Source: Atherix ibis
Taxonomy: Eukaryota; Arthropoda; Insecta; Diptera; Athericidae
Assembly: GCA_958298945.1 (NCBI GenBank)
Contig: OY282605.1
Span: forward strand, 28,932,811-28,996,810
Reading direction: 5' to 3'
Length of the DNA: 64,000 bases
This document shows, piece by piece, positions 37,341-49,190 of this stretch. Each line of letters starts with the position of its first letter. The first letter of the stretch is position 1. The notes beneath the pieces are model-generated. The model had not been told where the DNA came from. It saw nothing but the letters and a program-made list of their open reading frames with translations, and searched no databases. Position numbers and translations under genes: made by a program.

Positions 37341-39279
37341 AGAAATTCATTGTAAAAACATGTAAAAACTTTGATTATCAAAATAAAAACGAAGAAAAAA
37401 AACCGATATCCCCGAACATGTACGAAAAAGGCTTTTTTTTTGCTAGCAGAAACGGACACCTGCGAGAAAAGATCCAGTTCCTCCCATCAAAATGAAGAGA
37501 TCAGTTGCGAGAGAGAATCACTTTAAGAGATAGATCCAGAATACAAAAACGCTGTGGCAGTGAAAACAATGCCACTCACGGCGCTCAAAGAAAGCAAAAG
37601 TTCTAATTCGATTTCAATATCTCTCTTCAAGTTTGCTTTCATTATCAAGTCAGCCCAGTCAAGAGCGGCATTTTTCTGATTGGCATTTTTATGTTCCGCG
37701 ATTGATATGGTGATGTGTGTGCGTTTAATCGAGTTTTATCAGCTGGAGTGATGCGAGGGAGCAAAAGAATCGACTGAGCCAGAGCAGGAGACATGATTCA
37801 TATTGCGAATCAGTAGTCATGATCTGTTTTGATCGAGTTTTTCAGACGCACACTTGCGAAGCCGTGTCGATCCGCTCCCCATTTATGCATTGTTCTGAAA
37901 ATTGTGCAAATTCTTATGGTGTGTGTGCGTACTTTATTAGTTGCGATAACTTGACGTACGTTTGTAAATACGTATGTGCGTTCGGCCGAGTTAACACCCG
38001 CTTTCGGCCTTCAGAAATTATTTCTTAAGGTCAAGATCATATTTCCTTGTTTTGTTTTGTTGTTTTTGCTCGTTTACTGTTTTTTGTCTTTTTTTCGCTC
38101 ATTCTTCTTCGCTTGAATTGAGCTGTTCCCGTTCTGTTGTTATTGTTTTCTATTCGCGGTTGTTTATATTATTTTCATGTTGTTGTCTCCATCATTCTTA
38201 TTATACGGTCAGAATTTTTATCTTCTTCGGTTGCCTGCTGGATAGATGATCATAATATGGGCGTATAGCCTATTGTCAATGTGGGTGTAAATCTTAAAGA
38301 AATTTTTTTCTCTTCTATTAACACACATCCTCCCAGCCGAGAAGAGGTTTTTGTTGTTGCAAATAACAAAAACAAACAAAACTAATACCAACACGAATTC
38401 CATCGAAAATTATTTCTTCTAATTTTTTTGATTGGATTTAATTTTTGCTTTTAGTTGTCGTCGGGACATAAAAAAAAATTAATAAACATTGAAGAGGAGA
38501 AATTTATTGCGTTTTGTTTATTGAATAATTGGCTCATTTTTTTAAAGTTAAATTTTAAAGAGAATATTTTGATAAAGGAATGGGCAAAAAAGTTTTAGTA
38601 AAAAGAGGATTTTTATGGTAAAAAAACACTCTTACAAGATCACATTGGTAAGTTCTAAAATAGCAAAAAAAAACAAAAAACCAAAAAGAGGTCATCTTCA
38701 AACTCTGGCGACACACAAGTCAGTCTTTTTACTAAAAGAAAATTTTTTTTATAATAAATATTTTGAAAAGAAAGGGGACAAGGTGGCTTTTTGGATAGTT
38801 GCGTACATGCAGCTTTTCAAGTTATTTCGCGTCCAATAATAATTTTTTTTTCACTGACTATAAGTAACGTGGAAGATTATTGGACAATTCTGTGACTCAT
38901 ATTATCTCATTTCCTTAAAAATCAGTGATAGTTGCGGACAATGTCGAAGAATACTGACTCATAGAGAATGGGTCCCCCATTTAAGCTGAGAAATAAACCA
39001 AATAATTTTTTATTTTTATGACTTTACTTGGTATTGATTTTGTTCTGAAAATAAATATTATTTTTCCTTTTATATAGCTTCCATATATTAACAAAAATTT
39101 TTGTATAAATTTTAGGTTGTCAATTTTTTTTATAAAAAACTTTAAAAACTATACAGACTAGGAAATTCACCTCAAATCAAGGCAATTTCTTTACAGTGAA
39201 AAACAGTCTTTAGACACGATCAATCTAACATGAATTAGGAATATTTTCTGTCATCTGTTTTGAGAGAAAAGGTAAACAG
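37341..39279. other. Island of balanced DNA then AT-rich DNA; no gene seen
   Basis: 37400-38470 has near-normal composition, with short plus frames (37819-38028, 38052-38249) of no recognisable type. Confidence 0.5.
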
Positions 39280-39440
39280 AGAAAAATGGAATAAACCAGA
39301 AATAAAGAAAATTTTTTACTGTCCGATTAAGTATTCAAAAGAAGCTGAAGTGATACCGAAAAGTTTCTGCACGATGCAACGCTACGAAATGATTTAAGAT
39401 AATCTCCACTTGGTGTATTCGAAAGTGATAGTTATTCAGG
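39280..39440 (+). pseudogene. Possible piggyBac-type transposase fragment
   Basis: The plus frame from 39280 reads EKWNKPEIKK, FYCPIKYSKEAEVIPKSF, then MQRYEMI, a stop, and DNLHLV. The order Ile-Pro, Met-x-Arg-(Tyr/Phe)-Glu-x-Ile, then Leu-His matches the conserved block near the start of piggyBac (DDE_Tnp_1_7) transposases. No DDD catalytic motifs, TTAA ends or further frame are recognisable nearby. A short match, so the family is tentative. Confidence 0.35.
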
Positions 39441-40505
39441 TTTAATGGGGGAATGCAGTAAGTATTCTTCAATGGTAATAATAAGGGTTGTTTGGTTGTC
39501 AGTAATTATTATTTCTAACAACTTTTTTGTCTATAGTAGAGGAATTTTATAAAGAAACTCTAAAAGTAATCCCGACCTGCCTTTATGAGAAATATTTGCC
39601 ACTGCAAGTTAACCAGCATTACAGAACGTTGAGAGAAACATTCTTGCAGGAATAATTTTCAACTATTTACGAGTGAACATGTTTTAGTGCAGCACAGGTA
39701 TACGATTATGTGGGTACCCAGAAAACAACCTACAGTATCAACTAGACCGGATGATTTTTGCGTATTACTAATGCTTGGATTTTTCGTAAGTGCTTTTAAA
39801 CGTCAACAAAAAGATCCCCGATGATTTGAAACTTTTACCTATTCCTCCCTTCACCCTCGGTCGGCTATGCTACTAACAACATAACACGATAAAGAGTCCA
39901 CCAGTGATTCTCCTTCATTTTGGACGCCGCCCGACTTAACCAACCCCTTATGACACAAACAAGAACGAAAAAAAACCGAGCCAGACGTTCGACGCACTCT
40001 TAAGATGCTTTCACCCTTATAAGTTTTACCCTAAGGCTCGTTCTTTTATTGCGTTTCAAGTTCTCTGCATGACTGTACATACGGAGACTATTATGCGGTC
40101 CTTCATTGGACGATGTTATCGTGATTGCAAGGAACGCTAGCTGAAATAACGTTGGCAATGCCAATGGCCAATGCTTAAAGTTGGGATGTTGCTGATGAGG
40201 GCGAAGTGTGGAGAGTGGCGGGAACCAGTAGGGGTGCTAGCCTACAAGAATCGTTAAGGGCTTTCGTACGTGTCTGCATATTCATTTGTTTTCGCCGCAT
40301 GTACACTTTTTCTATTTTTCCCACCCTTTAAGGTGGAATATTTCGTATGGACTCATTTTGTTTTTAGGAAGTAGTCCTCGAAAATATGGTTTTCCTCGTC
40401 TACGTTTCTATTTATACATTCCAGTGCATGTTTTTTTGGTAGGCGTGTTATATGAAAATATGCGAAATTATTGTTGGTTCCGTTATAGTTACTGTGTTAT
40501 TAAAA
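39441..40505. other. Unique DNA left of the satellite; no gene seen
   Basis: A short open stretch at 39538-39655 (EEFYKETLKVIPTCLYEKY) follows the possible piggyBac scrap and might belong to the same element. The rest is unassigned. Confidence 0.4.
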
Positions 40506-43500
40506 AATAATTTCAAAATTCAATATTTCAAAAATTCAAAAATTCAAAAATTCAAAAATTCAAAAATTCAAAAATTCAAAAATTCAAAAATTCAAAAATT
40601 CAAAAATTCAAAAATTCAAAAATTCAAAAATTCAAAAAATTCAAAAATTCAAAAAATCAAAAATTCAAAAATTCAAAAATTTATAAATTCAAAAATTCAA
40701 AAATTCAAAAATTCAAAAATTCAAAAATTCAAAAATTCAAAAATTCAAAAATTCAAAAATTCAAAAATTCAAAAATTCAAAAATTCAAAAATTCAAAAAT
40801 TCAAAAATTCAAAAATTCAAAAATTCAAAAATTCAAAAATTCAAAAATTCAAAAATTCAAAAATTCAAAAATTCAAAAATTCAAAAATTCAAAAATTCAA
40901 AAATTCAAAAATTCAAAAATTCAAAAATTCAAAAATTCCAAAAATTCAAAAATTCAAAAATTCAAAAATTCAAAAATTCAAAAATTCAAAAATTCAAAAA
41001 TTCAAAAATTCAAAAATTCAAAAATTCAAAAATTCAAAAATTCAAAAATTCAAAAATTCAAAAATTCAAAAATTCAAAAATTCAAAAATTCAAAAATTCA
41101 AAAATTCAAAAATTCAAAAATTCAAAAATTCAAAAATTCTAAAATTCTAAAATTCTAAAATTCTAAAATTCTAAAATTCTAAAATTCTAAAATTCAAAAA
41201 TTCAAAAATTCAAAAATTCAAAAATTCAAAAATTCAAAAATTCAAAAATATAAAAATTCAAAAATTCAAAAATTCAAAAATTCAAAAATTCAAAAATTTA
41301 AAAATTCAAAAATTCAAAAATTCAAAAATTCAAAAATTCAAAAATTCAAAAATTCAAAAATTCAAAAATTCAAAAATTCAAAAATTCAAAAATTCAAAAA
41401 TTCAAAAATTCAAAAATTCAAAAATTCAAAAATTCAAAAATTCAAAAATTCAAAAATTCAAAAATTCAAAAATTCAAAAATTCAAAAATTCAAAAATTCA
41501 AAAATTCAAAAATTCAAAAATTCAAAAATTCAAAAATTCTAAAATTCTAAAATTCTAAAATTCTAAAATTCTAAAATTCTAAAATTCTAAAATTCTAAAA
41601 TTCTAAAATTCAAAAATTCAAAAATTCAAAAATTCAAAAATTCAAAAATTCAAAAATTCAAAAATTCAAAAATTCAAAAATTCAAAAATTCAAAAATATA
41701 AAAATTCAAAAATTCAAAAATTCAAAAATTCAAAAATTCAAAAATTTAAAAATTCAAAAATTCAAAAATTCAAAAATTTAAAAATTCAAAAATTCAAAAA
41801 TTCAAAAATTCAAAAATTCAAAAATTCAAAAATTCAAAAATTCAAAAATTCAAAAATTCAAAAATTCAAAAATTCAAAAATTCAAAAATTCAAAAATTCA
41901 AAAATTCAAAAATTCAAAAATTCAAAAATTCAAAAATTCTAAAATTCAAAAATTCAAAAATTCAAAAATTCAAAAATTCAAAAATTCAAAAATTCAAAAA
42001 TTCAAAAATTCAAAAATTCAAAAATTCAAAAATTCAAAAATTCAAAAATTCAAAAATTCAAAAATTCAAAAATTCAAAAATTCAAAAATTCAAAAATTCA
42101 AAAATTCAAAAATTCAAAAATTCAAAAATTCAAAAATTCAAAAATTCAAAAATTCAAAAATTCAAAAATTCAAAAATTCAAAAATTCAAAAATTCAAAAA
42201 TTCAAAAATTCAAAAATTCAAAAATTCAAAAATTCAAAAATTCAAAAATTCAAAAATTCAAAAATTCAAAAATTCAAAAATTCAAAAATTCAAAAATTCA
42301 AAAATTCAAAATTTCAAAAATTCAAAAATTCAAAAATTCAAAAATTCAAAAATTCAAAAATTCAAAAATTCAAAAATTCAAAAATTCAAAAATTCAAAAA
42401 TTCAAAAATTCAAAAATTCAAAAATTCAAAAATTCAAAAATTCAAAAATTCAAAAATTCAAAAATTCAAAAATTCAAAAATTCAAAAATTCAAAAATTCA
42501 AAAATTCAAAAATTCAAAATTTCAAAATTTCAAAAATTCAAAAATTCAAAAATTCAAAAATTCAAAAATTCAAAAATTCAAAAATTCAAAAATTCAAAAA
42601 TTCAAAAATTCAAAAATTCAAAAATTCAAAAATTCAAAAATTCAAAAATTCAAAAATTCTAAAATTCTAAAATTCTAAAATTCTAAAATTCTAAAATTCT
42701 AAAATTCTAAAATTCTAAAATTCTAAAATTCTAAAATTCTAAAATTTAAAAATTCAAAAATTCAAAAATTCAAAAATATAAAAATTCAAAAATTCAAAAA
42801 TTCAAAAATTCAAAAATTTAAAAATTCAAAAATTCAAAAATTCAAAAATTCAAAAATTTAAAAATTCAAAAATTCAAAAATTCAAAAATTCAAAAATTCA
42901 AAAATTCAAAAATTCAAAAATTCAAAAATTCAAAAATTCAAAAATTCAAAAATTCAAAAATTCAAAAATTCAAAAATTCAAAAATTCAAAAATTCAAAAA
43001 TTCAAAAATTCAAAAATTCAAAAATTCAAAAATTCAAAAATTCAAAAATTCAAAAATTCAAAAATTCAAAAATTCAAAAATTCAAAAATTCAAAAATTCA
43101 AAAATTCAAAAATTCAAAAATTCAAAAATTCAAAAATTCAAAAATTCAAAAATTCAAAAATTCAAAAATTCAAAAATTCAAAAATTCAAAAATTCAAAAA
43201 TTCAAAAATTCAAAAATTCAAAAATTCAAAAATTCAAAAATTCAAAAATTCAAAAATTCAAAAATTCAAAAATTCAAAAATTCAAAAATTCAAAAATTCA
43301 AAAATTCAAAAATTCAAAAATTCAAAAATTCAAAAATTCAAAAATTCAAAAATTCAAAAATTCAAAAATTCAAAAATTCAAAAATTCAAAAATTCAAAAA
43401 TTCAAAAATTCAAAAATTCAAAAATTCAAAAATTCAAAAATTCAAAAATGCAAAATTTTAAAAATTTAAAAATTTAAAAATTTAAAAATTCAAAAATTCA

Positions 43501-43690
43501 AAAATTTAAAAATTCAAAATATTAAAAGTTCAAAAATTTGAAAATTCAAAAATTCAAAAATTTAAAAATTCAAAAATGCAAAAATTTAAAAATTCAAAAA
43601 TGCAAAAATTCAAAAATTTAAAAATTCAAAAATTGAAAAATTCAAAAAATTGAAAATTCGGAAATGCAAAAATTTGAAAAAGTTTAAGTT
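40506..43690. repeat. AAAAATTC 8-bp satellite, about 3.2 kb
   Basis: Nearly uninterrupted 8-bp units. Variant units AAAATTCT form three blocks starting at 41140, 41540 and 42660, each followed by an 'aaaaatata' variant (41245, 41692, 42772) and one or two 'aaaaattta' variants. The right end decays from about 43450. The plus strand stays open in frame (period 24 nt, KIQKFKNS), producing a 232-codon frame at 40452-41150 that is not a gene. Confidence 0.98.
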
Positions 43691-45959
43691 TGAAAATTCA
43701 ATAATTCATTTTTTCCCTTATACGTGGACCATATTTTTGAGTTAGATCGGAGAACACTAAAATTTTTCTGTACCACTGGTAATGGCAACACACACTTTAA
43801 TAGTTTTAAAAGTAACGATGAAGGATGCGGTTCATACTACCGAAGCTCATTCGATCCTACAATATTTCACATGAGAAGCAATTTTTCATTTCTTTTGTTA
43901 ATCAATTCTATTCGAAGATTTCCTCCCCTTTTTCTTCAAAAGCTCCAAAAGGAAAGTAAAAAAATCGATATGAAATCATTTGAAACATAATCAACTGGTC
44001 TAGAAATTGTGCAGTTTCAGACTTTTTTCATTTTTGTTCGTTGTTCGTTTACAAAAACTATACTTTCGCCCAAAAACTATATATTGAAAAATGTTATCAT
44101 TCCTTAAGACGAACCTGAAATGGAACAGCCACAAAAATAATAATGAAAAATAAGAGTGCTGGTAAGAGGTGGGTCATTCAGAAAATATGGTGGAAACGAA
44201 TAAACAAAGTATAAATAAATAAATACGTGCAATGTTGTGGGTGGAACGGGGCTGATTAAGGAAGTAATAAAAGGCAGATAAGGGAAAAAACTAAACGAAA
44301 AAAGAGCACAAATAAAAAAAGCGGAACGACAGTAAACAGAAAAGTTATCCGAGAGTAATGGCAATAGTAATACTAGCTATTTTGAGTGAAATTACAAAAT
44401 CAACAAAAGAAAAGCATATTCTGCCCTGCCGCCTATGCGCTGCACTCGTGGATGTACTCGCATAAATAGTTCAAAGTACAGCCGAGCCAACAATGTTTCA
44501 CTAGAAAAGAAAATCCCTTCTCTGGTAGGAGAAGAGGGACAAAACGACCAAAGCCAAATAACAGAAGACATTGACCTCGAATCAAAAATATGTGCAAGGG
44601 AAATGCTCCTCGCCACCACCGTCGTGCACACTTGCGCGTGAATAGTTCTGGCCGTGCACAAATTCTCAACTCGACACAACAACACTGAAGTACACCCGTA
44701 GAAGCGCATTCGTTGCTCGCAGGGTTAAACAACCTTCCATCACAACTATTTAGTTAGGCAGACATAAAAATTCCCAGTCCCCCTAAACCGAATCGCTTTA
44801 TTTGTGCACAGCACTGGAAATCGGTTATTATGATGAGCAGTGCATATGTGTGTTCCTAAACGATGAACACGTACATATCTGTATGCATTTAGTCTTATTT
44901 CCCTTGATTTATTTCATGGCCTATACTAAAGTACACACACACATGCACCGATAAATATTTATTTATGTAAATGAAGAAAAGTTTGAAGTTTCCGTGGTAA
45001 TAAAAAAAAACCATAAACAAACGCAAACAATTAAACAATAGAAAAATTTGAAGAAACTGTTCCCGTTCTCCACAATGTTAACTAAAAAATAAAAAAAAAG
45101 TGGGCAGCCACTTGGGTTTTGCGCCTGTAAATCCATAAGCAAATCCTCTCCACAAATGGAAAATATTAAAAACTTTTCAATTTCCGATCAGGTGGATGCA
45201 CCTGAAATTCTTTTTGAAGAAAAAACGAAAAAACCAAGACTTCCCATGATGTGGCAACCCAACCGGCTTTACAGTCCGAATTGGGAATCAGTGAAAAACG
45301 TTCAAGTGTAATCTAGGCCGCGGCAAATGCACTACATTCAAAGTCGATGAGAATTTCCCTTTTTCCCTTGTGTGCATGTGCGGAATTCGTTGTGCACACA
45401 CATGCCCAAGCCACAGTCTAGCAGAGCAGAGAGTTCATTTGGCTACGAAATCATGAGCACTCAAGGAAGGAAGGGTTCTAAGGTTTGTGGATGGCTATGA
45501 AGGCCATCGACGCGTCGCTCCGGTCTATGTCAATTCAACTCTGAAAAGAGTTAATGCATATAACGATGGGAAAGGAAGTGACGGGCGAGGGTAAGAGAGT
45601 AAATAGCTGAGAGAAAGAGGAAAAGGGAGCGACTCTGCTGTGCACGATCAAGGCTATTTTCGTGGCAAGGCCTAGCGTGCGTTCTCTTTCTAGTTGCTCG
45701 GTTGACGTTTTCAAGTTTAAACCAAGCGAAGCGATAGGCGTCTGCAAGAAGTCCTGCTCTTAGTTGTATTGCATCCGCACTTGTTGTTGTTTTTTCTAAT
45801 GTGCCAAACCGGACTGCCATATTGAAATTTTTCCACTGCAAAATTATTGTTCGATAAAATCAACCAAAATCGAATCGGTTTCGATTCAATTTCGATTCGG
45901 AAGCTCGCGTACATTCGAATTGGAAAATCGCGTTCAAATTTGAAACTTCACCGTCTGTT
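43691..45959. other. Unique DNA, mostly balanced; no supported gene
   Basis: Frames overlap on both strands at 44392-44732 and 45535-45914. A cluster of TCGATTC/GAATCG repeats lies at 45868-45900. No domain recognised. Confidence 0.45.
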
Positions 45960-48900
45960 TTTTTTTGAAGATCGCCGAGTCTTCTGACCTAGTTTTGGTG
46001 TCTGCCCGTCTAGTTTCTTTGTTTATCTTTTCTGATGACCTGGTATTTTTTGGTTGTTTGACTCTTGCTGACCTATTTGTTTTTTAGGTTTTCTTGTCTG
46101 CTTTATAAATTTTTGGTATCCGATAACCAATAAAAAATAAAACTTCAGTTTCTGTTAAAAATTTGTTATCTGATTATCTACTATAGACTTATTGCACTGT
46201 GGAATTGCGGGTGTCCACAAATCCTTTGTTTTTTTAAAGGTTATTTTCCTTTTCTTTCGGCGACTGATGATCTAAATTTTTGAAGTCTTTTTTATTAAGA
46301 CATTGTTGCTGTCCTAGATTTTTGTAATTTTTTTAATTTTTTCTTCTTAAGATCTAAATGTCCGGTGGCATGGTTTTTTTAATATATTTTCTTAAATCTC
46401 GGCCTCTGATGATCGAGAATTTAAAAAAAAAAAAACTTAACTGTAGGTTTTTTGGGATTTCTACAATTAAATTTTAAAAAAATTTTAAATTGTGGAATTG
46501 CTGACCTATATTTTTTAAAGGTTTTTTTCCTTTCTTTTCTTTCCTGGATTTTAACTTCTTTTTTTTTATGATGATCTTAAATTCTTTTAAAGTTTTTTTG
46601 TTATTTCAGGCCTCGTGGCTGTACTAGATTTTTTCTTCTTCTTAAGATCTCAATGTCTGGTGGCGTAGATTTTTTGATTTTCATTTTAAAAATCTTGGCC
46701 CTTGTTGAACTAAATACCATTTTATTTTCCTCTCTTAAATCTCAATGTCCGATGATCTATTGTAGAATTTGCAAAAAAAATTTTTAAGCTGTATGGCATA
46801 TTGAGTGTTTGCTGACCGAAACTTTTGAATATTTTCTTATTTTCTCTTAAAGATTTGAATGTCTGGTGTCTTAGAATTTTTTCAAGTTATTTTTATTTTT
46901 TCTCTAAATGTCTGGTGTCCTAGAATAAATATTTTTTTTCAGATTTTCTGAAATTCTGAGTGTCTGATGACCTAAATTTTTATACTTTCTATTTACTTTT
47001 CTTAAGTCTCGATGTCTAATGGCGAAGATTTTTTTAATTTACCTTTTAATGTTTCGAAGTGTGAGAATCTTTAATTTTTTTGTATTAAAAATTTTAAATT
47101 ATTTTTGACTTTGTAACATCTCGTATGCTAATTGACCTAGATTTTCAAAAAAATTTTAATTTTCTCTTCAAGATCTCAAATTTTGGTGTCTGATGATCTA
47201 GATTTATCTATGAAAAATTTTTTGCCTTGTAGGAATTTTGGTGTTAGCTGACATAGAATTTTTTAAGGATTTTTTCAGTTTGCTTTTCTCAAATCTTAGT
47301 GCCTGGTGGTGATCTATTATATTATTTTTTTTGGGCATTGGGGCGGTATTTCAACTGTCTGCCTACCTAGACCTTCAATTTTTTAAAATATTTTCTATAC
47401 ATGTCAGGATTGTCTGCTGACCTTGATTTTGAATATATTTATTATGTTTTTGAGATTCTAAAGTCTGACAACCTAGAATTTTTTCAGGTTTTTTTTATTT
47501 CTTACTTTTAAACCTCAGTGGTTGGTGACCTAGAATTTTTTTATTTTAATTCTTGTATCATCTCAGGTTTTTGCTGACCTAAATCTGAAAAATATTTTAT
47601 TCTCTCTTAGATATATCAATATTTGATAAACTTGAATTAAAATTTTTTTTATAAAATCTCGGTGTCTGTTGGTCTAAGATTATTTTTTAATTTCTTTCCC
47701 TAAATCTCAAAATTTGATAATCTATAGTTTTTTTTAAAAAAAAAATTATTTATTAAAGACTTCAAATATTAGCCGTATGCCACCTAGCTTGTCGGTCGTC
47801 TGCTGACCTAAATTTTAAATTTTAATTTTTTTTGTTCTAAAATCCCAATTTTTTTCCTTTTTTTTTTTTTTTTTAAATTTCGGGTTTTTGTGACATCTTG
47901 TCTTTGCTGACCTTGATTTAAAAAAAATGATTATCTCCATTTTAAATTTTATTTGTGTTAATTTTTTGTAATTAAAATCGTGGACTTGCAATTTTTTTAT
48001 TTTTTCTTGAGATGTCAATGTTAAACGACCTCGAGTTTTTAGAGATGTTTTTTTTAAAAAAATTTTCTTTTAAAGCTTCGAATTTTTTAAGGTTGTTTCC
48101 TCTAAAATCTCGGTGTCTGATAGCCTAGAATTTTTTTTTTACTTGAGGATTTGTGACATTTTGGGTTTAATATTTGATGATCTATAATTTTTTAAAAAAA
48201 ATTTATTTTGTTTTTAGCTCTGTAGCACTTAAGTGTTTGCTGATCTAAATCTTAAGATCTTAGTGTGTAAATTTTAATAATTTTTTTTAGCCTTTGTGGG
48301 ATTGCGGGTGTTTGCTGACCTGGATTTTTCAAATTACTTTTATTTATTATCGAGATTTTGATATCTGTTGGCCTAGACTAAATTTTTTTTCTTATTCTTT
48401 CTTAGATATCTCAACGTCTGATTATCTAGATTTAATTTAATTTTTATTAATTTTAGGCTTAAAATTCCGGCTGTCTGCTCCCTGGCATTTTTGAAATCTG
48501 CTGACCTAATTTTGTAATTTTATTTTATTTTATTTTCTAAAATCTCAAGTGTTTGCTAGTTTTTAAAAATTTTGTTTATTAGATTTTCAATTTTTTTAAA
48601 TTTTTTATTAAGAATGACCTTGAATTTTTTAGGGTGTTTTTAATTTTTCTTTTACAGTTTAGATTATTTTTAAGATTATTTCGTCTAAAATCTCAGTGTC
48701 TGTTAGTTCTTCACTTTAGGCTTTTTTGGCATTTCGGGTATCTGCTGATCTATATTTAAATTTCTCTTTTCAGGATTATGTGTTTGATGATCTAGGTTTT
48801 TTAAATTTGAATTATGAAATTGTTGGTGTCAAGTGATTTGGAGTTCTAATTTTTTGTAAGATGTCAAGAGATTTTAGGGCTTTTCTTAGCCAATGTGGGA

Positions 48901-49190
48901 TTGCTGACCTAGATTTTTATAAAAAAAATATCTTTCGTTTTTGAGAACTTGATGTCTGACGACCTAGTTTTTTCAAAAATATATTTTAGGCTTTTTGGGC
49001 CTGAAATTTGATTTGGTTTTTTTTTTTAAATTTACTTTTTAAGTTTTCGTGACCTGTAATTTTTTTTATTTTTTCCCTTTCCTTTTAAGAATCCGCTGTT
49101 CGATAATCTACACTTTTTTCTGTTTTTTTATTGTAAATTTTTTTTTGTAGTATTGCGGGTGTCTGCTGACCTGTATTTTAAATTTTCATA
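45960..49190. repeat. Degenerate array of about 50-60-bp units carrying TGACCT-AT motifs
   Basis: T-rich on the plus strand. The consensus phrase is 'tctcagtgtctg-tgacctagattttt', repeated every 50-60 bp with strong divergence. TGACCT occurs at 45985, 46036, 46069, 46502, 46968, 47133, 47418, 47526, 47575, 47804, 47908, 48316, 48502, 48615, 48905, 49050 and 49167 (TGACCG at 46813), all on the plus strand; I saw no AGGTCA on that strand inside the array. The reverse complement of TGACCTAGATT is a full ROR/Rev-erb response element. The array is 5' of the E75 A exon. Confidence 0.85.

Noticed and set aside
40452..41150. 232-codon plus frame (KIQKFKNS repeats)
   Set aside because: It is the 8-bp satellite read in a 24-nt cycle that contains no stop; not a protein gene.
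45960..49190. Array interpreted as transposon body
   Set aside because: No frame, terminal repeats or transposase motif; periodic short words point to a decayed tandem repeat.
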